Positions 43,575-53,053 of a DNA stretch of 64,000 nucleotides are shown in pieces; the first letter of the stretch is position 1, and each line of letters begins with the position of its first letter. The stretch lies in contig CAZIJO010000002.1 in NCBI GenBank assembly GCA_964539515.1, positions 27,882 to 91,881 on the forward strand. Direction: 5' to 3'. The translations under genes and the position numbers were made by a program. This DNA is from JADLHS01 sp964539515. GTDB lineage: Bacteria; Verrucomicrobiota; Verrucomicrobiia; Limisphaerales; JADLHS01. The notes beneath the pieces were generated by a model. The model worked only from the letters and a program-made list of their open reading frames with translations. It was not told the DNA's origin and did not search any database.

Positions 43575-45968
43575 TTATTCCTGCGGGTAAACCAGCACCC
43601 GGTCGTGCACCACCACGGCAAGGTCGTTCTTGCCGTCACCGTTAAGGTCGGCCACCAGCGCTTCGCGCGGTTCGGCCATTTCGCCGCCCCGACCGCGAAA
43701 GGTCTTCTGCTCGAACACCTGCCAGCGATCCGCCGGGACGAGTTTGTGGTTGGCATCGAAAATCACGAGGTCGAGATGATTTTTCGCGGTTTCCAGGAAC
43801 ACAAGGTCCTTGCGCCCGTCATTGTCGAGATCGCCCGAGACGACGTCATTCAGGTAGCCATCCTTGATCGGCGTCTCGTAGCCATCGAGCGTGGTAAATT
43901 CCCAGACCTCGCCCGCCAGTGGCAGCCAGGCGACCGCGTTGAGTCCCAGAAACGCCACACTATTCGCACCGCGCCCCCCCCAAGCCACGGGTTGCAAACG
44001 GTTGAACTCGGACACCGGCAACGCCAGATTACGCACGACCTGCCACACGCCCGCCGCATCACGCTCACACAACGTCAGCGCCTTGCGCTCCGCATCCAGC
44101 AGAAACAGCGATGGGATGCCCCCCGGGGTGCGCGCCACCGCGGTGGCCCCGATCAAACGGGAATTACTCGCGGCGCCATTGATCTGGTCCTTCACCTGGA
44201 ATACCCAGCCGGGTTTATTGGTTGTACCCGGGGCCAGCGTCTCCGGCTTGAGGACCACCGCCCGCAGGAAGTTCTTCTGGGTCATCAGCAATTCCGCTTT
44301 GCCATCGCCATCCACGTCCGCCACGCTCAACCACGGTTGCTCCACCACGCCACCGGGGGGAGCGACGTCCAGTTCTTCGAATTCTTCGCCCTGTGCCTGA
44401 AGCAGGATTTTTACTTTTTCGTACGGCACCAGCGCGACCAGGTCCGCCCGCCCATCCTGGTTCACATCGTGGAAAAGCAAAGTCGTCGGATTCGATCTGA
44501 AATCCTTGCTCAGTTTCTGCCGGGCACTTTTGCCGTCAGCCGTGCGGGTGACCAGGGATCGGCCTTCACTGGCATCGAGCACAACCACGGCCAGCGTCGG
44601 CTTGGCATCCGTCCGCAAAGCGCCGACCGCCAGCACGAGCGGTTTGCCATCAAACGCGATCAATTCTGGAAACGGCAGCCGCCCCTGGGCATCGAGGCGC
44701 GTGACTCCGACCTGTTTTTCATCGGCGCTCAAGAGGAAAATCTCCGCCTGCCCATCCCCATCCCAATCGGCGACGGCAATATCGCTCACGCCGGCCAGGG
44801 TCGGGTAGGCGCGGGGCGAAGCGAGCGAACCATCCGGCTTTTGCAGGTAAATCGAGAGTTGCCCGCGTTCCGGTTCCGCCACGAGCAAATCGGCCAGGTT
44901 GTCACCGTTGACATCCGCCCACTGCAAACCCCGTTTTGCCTTGTCGGTCTTGCCCAACGGCAGGACCTGGAACTGGCCGGCTTTGAATTCCCCCGCCAGC
45001 GACTCCGCGGGCTTGCGGGTGAACTGCGAAATCTGCGCCCGGCCGGAATTTGCGGCCACCGTGACCACGAAAGTCTGCCGGCCCGCCTCCAGATTGTCGC
45101 CCCAATAGGAATGGATGGGCGGCAGTTTGAAATACACTTCCGGGCCAAGTTGCCCGTCGCCGTTTTGCAACCGAAACCGGAACGGCGTGGCGCTGTCGAA
45201 ATTAACGAGCAGCAAGTCCCGCCGCCCGTCGCCATCGATATCGAGCACCTGCACCGATTTCGCAGCAGCGGCGATGGAAATTTTTTCCGCCTCGCCCAGG
45301 GTATGATCCGCCTGTTGCGGGATCAGATAAAAGTGGTTCTCCGCAAGCAGCACCAAGTCAGTGCGGCCATCGCCATTCAAATCTCCGGCGGTCAGGCCGT
45401 TCGGGTCCAGCAGGCCATCCTCGATCGGCCAGCGTTTCGGTGGGCTCCAACTGTTGGTGCCTTCGTTGTAGATGACAATCAACTCCTTGGGATCGCCGTA
45501 GTAGGCGATGTCCGGCCGGCCATCGCCATTCAGGTCGGTGACCACCATCGCGCCAATGCGCTTTTCCGAGGCGATGGATTCAATGCGAAAACGCGCATCC
45601 GGCGGCAACTCGTTCAGCTCGCGCTTCGGGGCGGGGGTTTTTGCCGCGACGCGGTTGGTCTGGCCCGTCTGGTTGTAGATCAGATTGATCTTCGAGCGCG
45701 AGTTGTTCACGAGCACGAGATCCTGCAACCCGTCGCCATCCAGATCCGCCGCGTGCAGCAATCCGATCTGGCTGTCGATCGGAAAAATCTCCGGGCCGGT
45801 GAATCCAAACCGATTGGTCACGACCTCGCCTCCGGCAGCGTGCGACAACCACGCCAGCACGAGCAGGGCCGCCCGCCCGCAGGCGGCCAAAGGCGATAAC
45901 TTCCACTCGAGCCGGAACGGAGAAAAACGCTGCCAGCCGGCATAGGGGAGCAGTTTTTGCGTCTTCAT
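43575..45968 (-). CDS. exported FG-GAP/VCBS-repeat protein
   Basis: I use ATG 45968 (797 residues, MKTQKLLPYAGWQRFSPFRL); the longer frame to 46220 adds Arg/Ser-rich residues without a domain. A hydrophobic segment (CGRAALLVLAWLSHAAGG) probably serves as a signal. The whole protein is built of FG-GAP/VCBS units with calcium-binding D-x-D/N-x-D-G-x-x-D loops (DLDGDGLQDLVLVNN, DLNGDGRPDIAYYGD, DVNQDGRADLVALVP, DLDNDGRKDLVFLET). This gives one or two integrin-like propellers outside the cell. No catalytic motif is seen. Function unknown. Confidence 0.87.
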   Translation of the reverse strand: MKTQKLLPYAGWQRFSPFRLEWKLSPLAACGRAALLVLAWLSHAAGGEVVTNRFGFTGPEIFPIDSQIGLLHAADLDGDGLQDLVLVNNSRSKINLIYNQTGQTNRVAAKTPAPKRELNELPPDARFRIESIASEKRIGAMVVTDLNGDGRPDIAYYGDPKELIVIYNEGTNSWSPPKRWPIEDGLLDPNGLTAGDLNGDGRTDLVLLAENHFYLIPQQADHTLGEAEKISIAAAAKSVQVLDIDGDGRRDLLLVNFDSATPFRFRLQNGDGQLGPEVYFKLPPIHSYWGDNLEAGRQTFVVTVAANSGRAQISQFTRKPAESLAGEFKAGQFQVLPLGKTDKAKRGLQWADVNGDNLADLLVAEPERGQLSIYLQKPDGSLASPRAYPTLAGVSDIAVADWDGDGQAEIFLLSADEKQVGVTRLDAQGRLPFPELIAFDGKPLVLAVGALRTDAKPTLAVVVLDASEGRSLVTRTADGKSARQKLSKDFRSNPTTLLFHDVNQDGRADLVALVPYEKVKILLQAQGEEFEELDVAPPGGVVEQPWLSVADVDGDGKAELLMTQKNFLRAVVLKPETLAPGTTNKPGWVFQVKDQINGAASNSRLIGATAVARTPGGIPSLFLLDAERKALTLCERDAAGVWQVVRNLALPVSEFNRLQPVAWGGRGANSVAFLGLNAVAWLPLAGEVWEFTTLDGYETPIKDGYLNDVVSGDLDNDGRKDLVFLETAKNHLDLVIFDANHKLVPADRWQVFEQKTFRGRGGEMAEPREALVADLNGDGKNDLAVVVHDRVLVYPQE

Positions 45969-46276
45969 CAATCGCCGCGAAAACTGCCAGCGCGTCCCCA
46001 GTCTGGCGAGTTTATTCGCGAAGGACCGGCGATCGGCGCCGCCAACATGCGGACGCCAAACAAGCCGCCGCCGCAATGACTTCGGACTCCATTGGCTGAG
46101 CGTTGCGGCCACACGGTTCTTCGACGGGCGAAGTCGAAAGCCATGGTGTGTGCTGCTGCTCGTACTCGAGTTTTCCATTGGTGCTCCCCCCGGACCGATG
46201 GCAATCCGCCGACCCTGCAATCAAACATTCCTTTGACCAAGTCCTTTGTATAAGCTGCCCCACCGAGTTCAAAACC
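45969..46276. other. 308-base divergent intergenic region, no gene seen
   Basis: This gap separates the FG-GAP gene (minus) from the DUF4337-like gene (plus). Both frames stay open into it (to 46220 and from 46103), but the sequence there is Arg/Ser-rich in one direction and Cys/Ser-rich in the other, with no domain. The promoters should lie here; I cannot place them. Confidence 0.5.
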
Positions 46277-47170
46277 ATGAAAACCGAGATACCGGAAGCC
46301 CTGAAAGCCGACGTGCCCCAAACCCAATGGGGAAAACTTCTCCTCGCAACTCCGGTCGTGATGACCGTCATCGCGACCCTGCTGGCCGGGCTCGCTTCGA
46401 GCGAAATGACCCGCGCCCAATACTCCCGTTCGTTTGCCGCCCAGCTGCAATCCAAGGCCGGCGACCAGTGGAGTTACTTTCAGGCCAAACGCCTTCGCAG
46501 TGTGACGCAACGCAACACTCTGGATTTGTTGCGGAGCACGACCACGGTGCGGCCCCTCGACGATGCCGCGCTCAAACAACTTGGCCAACTCGCTCCTGCC
46601 ACCATTGCCGCGTTGCAAACCGGCCAGCTACCCGCCATACCGCCGATTGCTTTGGATTCCAAGGTGCAGGCCGCGCTCGAAGCAGTGGAACATTCCAAAC
46701 CCGAAAGCGAAATTACGCCCCGGCTCCATGAGCTCAAAGCGCAAGACCTGGACGTGGCCTTGAAAATCGCCCGCGATCGGGCGCAGGCTTTCGACCTGGC
46801 GTTACAGCCGGTGAATGAGGCGCTGGACCAAATTGATAAAACCCTTGCCGCCGCACCTTCCGGCGACGCAACCCGCGATTTCACCGCCGCGCGCTTGCGT
46901 TACGCCGCTTCCCGTTACGATTCGGAAGCCCGCCTGAATCAAGCCGTGGCGAACGTACTGGAGTTGCAAGTGCGCCTCAACAACCTGGCCGCGGAGCGAC
47001 ACCACCGGCGCAGTGGGTGGTTCTTCTTCGGCATGCTGGCGGCGCAGGCGGCGGTAATCATCGCCACGTTTGCCATCGCCGCCCGACAACGCAACTTTCT
47101 CTGGTCGCTGGCCGCCTTCGCCGGTCTGGGGGCGGTCACATTCGCCATCTACGTTTATCTGCGCATGTAG
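46277..47170 (+). CDS. DUF4337-like membrane protein
   Basis: ATG 46277 gives 297 residues (MKTEIPEALKADVPQTQWGK). The first membrane helix is at about residues 22-42 (LLLATPVVMTVIATLLAGLA). A long helical, soluble part follows with SKAGDQWSYFQAKRLRSVTQ, a phrase typical of DUF4337 proteins. Two or three helices close the C-terminus (WFFFGMLAAQAAVIIATFAI, FLWSLAAFAGLGAVTFAIYV). The function of this family is unknown. It stands alone, divergent from the FG-GAP gene and convergent with the CDF gene. Confidence 0.75.
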   Translation: MKTEIPEALKADVPQTQWGKLLLATPVVMTVIATLLAGLASSEMTRAQYSRSFAAQLQSKAGDQWSYFQAKRLRSVTQRNTLDLLRSTTTVRPLDDAALKQLGQLAPATIAALQTGQLPAIPPIALDSKVQAALEAVEHSKPESEITPRLHELKAQDLDVALKIARDRAQAFDLALQPVNEALDQIDKTLAAAPSGDATRDFTAARLRYAASRYDSEARLNQAVANVLELQVRLNNLAAERHHRRSGWFFFGMLAAQAAVIIATFAIAARQRNFLWSLAAFAGLGAVTFAIYVYLRM

Positions 47171-47274
47171 CCAACCCGCCGCGGTAGGCGCACACCCAAT
47201 GGCCTTTGCTAGCCTGAGGTAGGGCGGGAATACGGGCGAACCGCGCTTTGGCCGTACCGGAAAAATCTGCCACC

Positions 47275-48204
47275 TCATTCCGTGAGGTCGGACTTCGCGG
47301 ATCGGCCGCGCTCCAGCGTCTGATCGTCCCACGATGCCGGATCATCGAGCGATTCGAGATGGGTGAAAACAACCGCGTCGGGCAACACCCGCCGGATGTC
47401 GCCTTCGATGCGTTCGAGCAGTTCGTGGCCGCGCTGCACGGTCCATGCACCGGGGACCAGGACATGAACGGAGACAAATTTCCGCACCCCCGCCTGCCGG
47501 GTGCGCAGGGCATGAAATTGCACCCCGCCGACGGTGTAGCCTTCGAGAACCTGCCGCACCGCCATCACATCCTCCGCCCGCAAAGCCGTGTCCATGAGCC
47601 CGCTGATGGAGCGCCGGACAATCCCGACGCCCGTCCAGAAGATGTTGGCCGCCACCAGCAAAGCCACGATGGGATCCAAGCGTTGCCAGCCGGTGAGCGC
47701 CACCGCCCCCACGCCGCCCAACACCCCCACGGAGGTCCACACATCCGTCAACAAATGGCGCGCATTGGCTTCGAGGGTGATGGAGTTGTGGCGGCGGCCT
47801 GCCCGCAGAATCACCAACGCCACGACGAGATTGACCACCGATGCCGCAACCGAAACAGCCAGACCCACGCCCAGTTCCTGCAACGGACGCGGCGTCAGCA
47901 GTCGCAGGCTGGCCGCGACCGTGATGCTCAGGGCGGCCACCAGGATCAGACTGCCCTCCACACCGCTGGAAAAATATTCGGCTTTGCCGTGCCCGTAAGC
48001 GTGGTCTTCGTCCGCTGGCCGCGCCGCCACGGTCAGCATTGCCAGCGCCATGACACCTCCGATCAGATTTACGACCGACTCGACTGCATCCGAAAGCAAG
48101 CCCACCGACCCGGTGATCAAGTAGGCGATGGTTTTGAGCGCAATGGTACCGACCGCCGCCGCGATCGAGAGCCAGGCGAAGCGAGTTAGTCGGGAGCGAT
48201 TCAC
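47275..48204 (-). CDS. cation diffusion facilitator family transporter
   Basis: This protein has 309 residues, with six membrane helices in the first ~210 residues followed by a cytoplasmic ferredoxin-like domain. The metal sites are visible: Asp in LLSDAVESVVNLIGG (helix 2), the His-rich turn HAYGHGKAEYFSSGVEG, and HLLTD in ANARHLLTDVWTSVGV (helix 5, HxxxD form). The C-terminal domain contains HALRTRQAGVRKFVSVHVLV. It probably exports Zn, Fe or Mn by proton antiport at the cytoplasmic membrane; which metal cannot be told. Confidence 0.93.
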   Translation of the reverse strand: MNRSRLTRFAWLSIAAAVGTIALKTIAYLITGSVGLLSDAVESVVNLIGGVMALAMLTVAARPADEDHAYGHGKAEYFSSGVEGSLILVAALSITVAASLRLLTPRPLQELGVGLAVSVAASVVNLVVALVILRAGRRHNSITLEANARHLLTDVWTSVGVLGGVGAVALTGWQRLDPIVALLVAANIFWTGVGIVRRSISGLMDTALRAEDVMAVRQVLEGYTVGGVQFHALRTRQAGVRKFVSVHVLVPGAWTVQRGHELLERIEGDIRRVLPDAVVFTHLESLDDPASWDDQTLERGRSAKSDLTE

Positions 48205-48307
48205 GCAGGCGGATTAGAACACCAAGGCATGGGGTTCGCCAAGCCCGGAGCGGCACCCGCGTTGCCGTTCCAGGCCCGGTCGAATCAGACATTCTCCAAG
48301 AACCAGC

Positions 48308-48336
48308 TTGACACTGGAACCGGCCTATACTATGTA
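48308..48336 (+). promoter_or_regulatory. probable promoter of the PadR/HAAS operon
   Basis: TTGACA (48308-48313), a 17-base spacer, then TATGTA (48331-48336), 31 bases before the GTG start at 48367. The region TACTATGTAATGCAAGGTAG (48328-48347) resembles PadR-type operators (ATGT half-site) and may bind the PadR protein encoded in the same operon. Confidence 0.5.
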
Positions 48337-48366
48337 ATGCAAGGTAGCTGGCATAACAAGTAACAC

Positions 48367-48855
48367 GTGAGAACTTCGCCGCGCATTCTGTTCGCCGCCT
48401 CGGGCACGGTGCTTCTGCCGACCGAGTATTACTGCGTAGCGTCCGCCCTCGAGACGCAAGGCGAAGTCATGCAGGCTTTGCTGCTGATGCTGTTGGGGGC
48501 CAACGCGCTCGGGGTCGGGCTGTTTTGGTGGTTTCCGCGCGCCGCGCTGGCCGGCTTGCTGGCCAGCGGATTATTGATTCTGCCTTATCAAGTGGCATTG
48601 CTTGACCGGCTGACGCGCCTGAACACCGAGATGACGCGGCTGGTTGATTCCCGCATGCGCCTGCGCGCCGAGGGCAAACCGGTTCCCGCGAACTTGGACG
48701 ATTACCAGTTCTCGGATCCCCGGCTTCGCCGCTTTGTTTACCGTTACATCGTGGAGGACGACGGGCGGGATTTCTCCCTGCATTACTTCGTCGTCCAACC
48801 CGGCATCACCCATTCTTTCAACTCAAAGACCGGCTGGTTTTATTATCCGGACTGA
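48367..48855 (+). CDS. small membrane protein of the PadR operon, unknown function
   Basis: GTG 48367 opens a 162-residue frame with two membrane helices near residues 35-55 and 58-78 (MQALLLMLLGANALGVGLFW, LAGLLASGLLILPYQVALLD). A soluble C-terminal part (LRRFVYRYIVEDDGRDFSLH) ends with FNSKTGWFYYPD. I do not recognise the family. It is 16 bases upstream of the PadR gene on the same strand and behind a likely promoter, so it is probably the first gene of that operon. Confidence 0.65.
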   Translation: MRTSPRILFAASGTVLLPTEYYCVASALETQGEVMQALLLMLLGANALGVGLFWWFPRAALAGLLASGLLILPYQVALLDRLTRLNTEMTRLVDSRMRLRAEGKPVPANLDDYQFSDPRLRRFVYRYIVEDDGRDFSLHYFVVQPGITHSFNSKTGWFYYPD

Positions 48856-48871
48856 AAGCGAGCCCGCGGCC

Positions 48872-49213
48872 ATGGATGATTTCTTCGACAACTGGACGGT
48901 GCAGGTGCGCAAAGGGCTGCTCGAACTTTGCATCCTCAACGCGCTGGCCGAGGAGGAGCGCTACGGTTACGACCTCGTGAAGGGCCTGGTGGGCGTTCCC
49001 GGGCTGGGCGTCACGGAAGGCACGCTCTACCCCCTGCTCTCGCGTTTGCGGATGGCGAATCTGATTTCTTCCCGGCTGGAAGAATCATCGGCGGGCCCCG
49101 CCCGGAAGTACTACTCCCTGACCCGCGAAGGCCGCAAAGTCATGGAAACGATGAACGATTACATGGCCGAACTGAATCGCAGCGTGAGCCGGCTGCGCAA
49201 GAAAGGAACGTAA
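48872..49213 (+). CDS. PadR-family transcriptional regulator
   Basis: ATG 48872 gives 113 residues, normal for short PadR proteins. The winged helix includes GLLELCILNALAEEERYGYD, the recognition helix region GVTEGTLYPLLSRLRMANLI, and the wing GPARKYYSLTREGRKV. A C-terminal helix (MNDYMAELNRSVSRLRKKG) provides dimerisation. PadR genes are very often followed by HAAS-domain membrane proteins, as here (next ATG after 1 base). It probably represses its own operon until an envelope or small-molecule signal appears. Confidence 0.93.
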   Translation: MDDFFDNWTVQVRKGLLELCILNALAEEERYGYDLVKGLVGVPGLGVTEGTLYPLLSRLRMANLISSRLEESSAGPARKYYSLTREGRKVMETMNDYMAELNRSVSRLRKKGT

Positions 49214-49214
49214 T

Positions 49215-51851
49215 ATGATCAAATGGACCGAATCGGCGAGGCGAACCTTGGAGGAATACTGTGCGCGCACCCGGACAGTGTTGGCGGGCAGCGGCGCCGA
49301 TGCGGAGGAAGTCACTGACGACCTGCGACGCCACGTCGAGGAAGAGGTCCGCGCGGCGCGATTGAGCGTGGTGACGGAGGAGGACCTCCGCCGCATCCTG
49401 GTTCAGGTTGGCGAACCCGGAGCGCCGCTGGAAGGAACGGGACACCAGGCCGCAGCCAACCCGGAACCACCCGTTTCGCATACAAATGACAAAAAGCGCC
49501 CAGGCATCCTGCTGCTGGTTCTGGGAGTCCTCCTGCCGCTCGGCACCCTGATTTTCGAACTGGTCACGGGCATTTCCGCCGGGGTGCTCTTTGATCCGCT
49601 TCCGAGCTGGTTCAGTGTCCTGGCCGTCGCCCTGGTGCCGGGCGCGAATCTTTGGATCTGGTGGGCCGGCCGGGCGCGGGATCCCCGTCCGGCCCGGTTG
49701 CTGGGTTGGTTGAACGGTGCGGCGTTGGGCGTCTGCATCTATTACTCCCTGATGTATTTGTTGTTCGTGCCCTTCGCGGCAATTGGCGTCCTCTATTTCG
49801 GGTTGGGTTTGATTCCGTTGACCCCGCATCTGGCGCTCATCGCCACGCCGGGCTTGCGCGCGGCGTACGTCCGGCAAATTGGGAAGGACCGGTTGCCCGG
49901 GATGTGGGGTGTGCTGGTTGGGTTCGGCTTTCTGGTGTTGCTTCAATTGCCCGCCGCGCTGACCTACTACGGTCTCGCGCAGGCCGCCGCGGAGGAGCGC
50001 GACGCCCGGAGCCACGGCGTCCGCGTGCTCCGGACCTTCGGCGACGAAGAGCTGGTGTTGCGCGCCTGCTACGGGTTGCTGCGCCGGGAAATGGAAATGG
50101 ATTGGGTTCGCCTCATCGCCAGTGGAAACAAAACGGTTTCGGCCGAGGCAGCCCGGGAAATCTACTACCGCGCTTACGGCCGCCCCTTCAACTCGCTGCC
50201 ACCCCCGTCGCTCTATACCCGGGCGGGACGCTGGACGGCGCTCGACGAGGAATTCACCTGGGACGATGCGCTGGGCGGTGAAGCCGTGGCCGGGCGGGTC
50301 AAAGGGCTTTCGCTCGCCAGCTCGCGCATGGACGCCACGGCCGAACCGGACGCGGCGCTGGTTTATTGCGAGTGGACGATGGAGTTCAAGAATGTCTCCC
50401 GCCAGCAACGGGAGGCACGAATGCAGATCGCCCTGCCGCCCGGCGCGGTGGTATCCCGGCTGACGTTATGGATCAACGGCGAGGAGCGGGAAGCGGCCTT
50501 CGGCGGCCGTTCGCAGGTGCGCAAGGCCTACCAGGAAGTCGCCGTCGCGCAACGCCGCGACCCGGTGCTGGTGACGACCTGCGGGCCGGATCGGGTGTTG
50601 ATGCAGTGCTTTCCGGTGCCACCCAATGGCGGGATCATGAAAGTCCGTTTGGGAATGACCTCACCGCTGGTTTTGGAATCCCTGGAGCAGGGCAGTTTTG
50701 TCTGGCCCCGATTCCTCGAGCGGAACTTCGGCCTGGCCGCAGACTTGAAGCACGCATTGTGGATGGAATCCGCGAGTCCGTTAGACAGCGGGAAAGGCGC
50801 AGCCGCCGCCAAGAACGGGAAGCCTCCGTATACCCTGCACGAGTCAACATCGGAGACCGACCTGGCAGCAGCTCCGAAAGTTGTCAAAATCCATCGGCCG
50901 TCTGAAATTGCAACGGTTTGGGCGCCGACCGACGAGGCGGGTTCGATCATACGACAATCCATTCAGAGCGTGGCACCGGTGAATCCACCCCGCGTCGTGG
51001 TGGTCCTTGACAGTTCCGAAGGGATGCAATCCTCCGCCCGGGAGCTGGGCGCATCGCTGGCCGGCATTTCGGAAACAACCGAGATCGCCTTGATCATTGC
51101 CAATGACGATCCGAGGCGGTTGGAAGCCAAGCCGCAGAAGGCCACACCGGCGGTTGTTCGTGCGCTTCAGCAAAGGCTCGACAAGGTTCGCTTCGTCGGC
51201 GGACAGGACAATCTGCCGGCGCTCGAGGCAGCGTGGGACTTGGCGGCCCAGGTTGAGAACGGGGTGGTGGTTTGGGTTCATCAGCCGCAACCGGTGCTGC
51301 TTTCCAACGAGAGCGGCTTGCGCCAGCGCATGGAGCGGGCCACCAAGCCCGTGCGCCTGTTTGAACTCCAAACCCGCAACGGCCCCGATCGCATTATCGA
51401 AAAACTGGATGGTTTGCCGGCCGTCGAACATGCCGTGCGCCGGGATTCGCTGCGTTCGGACTTCGAGAAACTCCTGGCGCGACTGACCGGCAAGCAGGGC
51501 AGCTTTCAATTCGTGCGAGAAAAAACCACGGGACCAGCCACGGGCCCCCGCGGCGGCAAGCACATCGAACGGTTATGGGCGCGGGATGAGTCGTTGCGCC
51601 TCGCGGCCAATCGCCAGCGGGACGCGGCCGTGAAACTTGCGGCGGCGAACCAACTGGTCACACCCCTGACGGGCGCCGTCGTACTGGAAACCAAAGAACA
51701 GTATGACCGTCACGGGCTAAAGCCGGCGGATGCCATGACGGTGCCGGCCGTGCCGGAACCCACCGGCATGAGCCTGGTGGGAGTAGCTTTCGTGGTGTAC
51801 TTCCTGGCCCGCCATCATCGCCGGCCCTCCCGACCGCATCACAACAGGTGA
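49215..51851 (+). CDS. membrane protein with HAAS-like, VIT and vWA-like parts and a PEP-CTERM tail
   Basis: This protein has 878 residues. Residues 1-75 resemble a HAAS domain (SARRTLEEYCARTRTVLAGS, DDLRRHVEEEVRAARL). Four or five membrane helices follow (PGILLLVLGVLLPLGTLIFE, SLMYLLFVPFAAIGVLYFGL, MWGVLVGFGFLVLLQLPAAL). At ~370-490 lies a VIT-type domain (VYCEWTMEFKNVSRQQREAR, MQIALPPGAVVSRLTLWING). At ~590-740 is a vWA-like region (PPRVVVVLDSSEGMQSSARE, which is DxSxxM, a degenerate MIDAS). It ends in VPEPTGMSLVGVAFVVYFLA then basic residues, a PEP-CTERM sorting signal. Co-transcribed with padR. Confidence 0.8.
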   Translation: MIKWTESARRTLEEYCARTRTVLAGSGADAEEVTDDLRRHVEEEVRAARLSVVTEEDLRRILVQVGEPGAPLEGTGHQAAANPEPPVSHTNDKKRPGILLLVLGVLLPLGTLIFELVTGISAGVLFDPLPSWFSVLAVALVPGANLWIWWAGRARDPRPARLLGWLNGAALGVCIYYSLMYLLFVPFAAIGVLYFGLGLIPLTPHLALIATPGLRAAYVRQIGKDRLPGMWGVLVGFGFLVLLQLPAALTYYGLAQAAAEERDARSHGVRVLRTFGDEELVLRACYGLLRREMEMDWVRLIASGNKTVSAEAAREIYYRAYGRPFNSLPPPSLYTRAGRWTALDEEFTWDDALGGEAVAGRVKGLSLASSRMDATAEPDAALVYCEWTMEFKNVSRQQREARMQIALPPGAVVSRLTLWINGEEREAAFGGRSQVRKAYQEVAVAQRRDPVLVTTCGPDRVLMQCFPVPPNGGIMKVRLGMTSPLVLESLEQGSFVWPRFLERNFGLAADLKHALWMESASPLDSGKGAAAAKNGKPPYTLHESTSETDLAAAPKVVKIHRPSEIATVWAPTDEAGSIIRQSIQSVAPVNPPRVVVVLDSSEGMQSSARELGASLAGISETTEIALIIANDDPRRLEAKPQKATPAVVRALQQRLDKVRFVGGQDNLPALEAAWDLAAQVENGVVVWVHQPQPVLLSNESGLRQRMERATKPVRLFELQTRNGPDRIIEKLDGLPAVEHAVRRDSLRSDFEKLLARLTGKQGSFQFVREKTTGPATGPRGGKHIERLWARDESLRLAANRQRDAAVKLAAANQLVTPLTGAVVLETKEQYDRHGLKPADAMTVPAVPEPTGMSLVGVAFVVYFLARHHRRPSRPHHNR

Positions 51852-53053
51852 CAGAACATCGCGTCGCGAAGCTTGGGCTCGAACCACGTGCTCTTGGGCG
51901 GCATGATGCCCCCCGCGTCGGCAATGGTCATCAAGTCCTCGATACTCGTTGGGTACATTGAGAAGGCACAGGCGTACTCACCGCTGTCCACCAACTTCTC
52001 CAACTCCGCCGTCCCGCGAATGCCACCGACGAAATTGATGCGCTTGCTGGTGCGAGGGTCGTTGATGCCGAAGATCGGATCGAGCACCAGCTTCTGGAGC
52101 AAGGTGACGTCGAGCTTTTCGATCGGATCGCTGGTCGTGGTAAACTCCGGCCGGAAGGTCAGCGTGTGCCAACGCCCGTTGAGAAACAAACCGAGTTCGT
52201 GTTTGCGCGCGGGCCGCGCCGCGCCGTTGGTTTGAAGGGTGAAGATGATTTCGAGTTTCGGCCGCAATTGCTCGGGGGAAAGTCCATTGAGATCCTTCAG
52301 CACGCGGTTGTATGGCAGGATCTGCATCTGGTTGTGCGGGAAAATCACGGCGAGGAATGATCCGCTGTGACCCGCCCCCGCGCGGGATTGGTAAACCCGC
52401 GCCGCCGCAGCGCTGCGGTGATGGCCGACGGCGATATAGAGGGCCGGGATCCCGGCGAATTGCTCCGCGATAAACTGTATGCCGGCGGCATAGCTTACGG
52501 TCCACGACGAATGGCGAACGCCGTCCTTGCCGGTAAAATCCACCTCCGGCTTCGCGGCCGTACGCCGAGCCACGAATTCGTCCAAGGCCTTGGTGGCGCG
52601 ATAGGTGAGAAACACCGGACCGGTTTGGGAATCGAGCGCTTCAATATGGCGCACGCGGTCGTCTTCCTTGTCCGGGCGCGTGAGTTCGTGCTTCTTGATG
52701 ATGCCGCTGAGGTATTCCGCACAACTCGCAGCGGCAACCAGCCCCACCTGACTGTGCGGCCCCATGACCTGGCGGTACAGGTAATAGGCCGGTTGCGCAT
52801 CCTGCCGGAGTGCACCCTGGTTGATCAGTCGCCGAAAGTTTTCCCGCCCCTGCGCATAAACCTCCGGTGCGTAAATGTCCGTTGTTGGTGGCAGGTCAAT
52901 CTCCGGTTTGCTCACGTGGAGGAAGCTCAGTGGGTTGCCGGCGGCCAGCAGCCGGGCTTCGTCCGACGACATCACGTCGTACGGCAGTTCGCAAATTTGG
53001 GCAGCGAGTTCGGGTTGGGGCCGCAGCGCGGCGAATGGTTTCAAGGTAGCCAT
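51839..53053 (-). CDS. DUF1015 family protein
   Basis: ATG 53053 gives 404 residues (MATLKPFAALRPQPELAAQI), a typical DUF1015 start; the frame runs to 53095 without purpose. The family features are ELPYDVMSSDEARLLAAGNP, LSFLHVSKPEIDLP, YYLYRQVM, GIIKKHELTRPDKEDDRVRH and LYIAVGHHRSAAA. The His-rich HHRSAAA motif may be part of an active site. DUF1015 proteins are widespread in bacteria and of unknown function, some called SerC-like by mistake. Convergent with the VIT gene (12-base overlap at the 3' ends). Confidence 0.93.
   Translation of the reverse strand: MATLKPFAALRPQPELAAQICELPYDVMSSDEARLLAAGNPLSFLHVSKPEIDLPPTTDIYAPEVYAQGRENFRRLINQGALRQDAQPAYYLYRQVMGPHSQVGLVAAASCAEYLSGIIKKHELTRPDKEDDRVRHIEALDSQTGPVFLTYRATKALDEFVARRTAAKPEVDFTGKDGVRHSSWTVSYAAGIQFIAEQFAGIPALYIAVGHHRSAAAARVYQSRAGAGHSGSFLAVIFPHNQMQILPYNRVLKDLNGLSPEQLRPKLEIIFTLQTNGAARPARKHELGLFLNGRWHTLTFRPEFTTTSDPIEKLDVTLLQKLVLDPIFGINDPRTSKRINFVGGIRGTAELEKLVDSGEYACAFSMYPTSIEDLMTIADAGGIMPPKSTWFEPKLRDAMFCHLL

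Noticed and set aside
43605..45899. Plus-strand frame of 764 codons opposite the FG-GAP gene
   Set aside because: Long only because the calcium-loop repeats are GC-rich and periodic; translation is His/Arg/Gln-rich without a domain.
48308..48331. TTGACA with TATACT as promoter
   Set aside because: Spacing is only 12 bases; TATGTA at 17 bases is the better -10.
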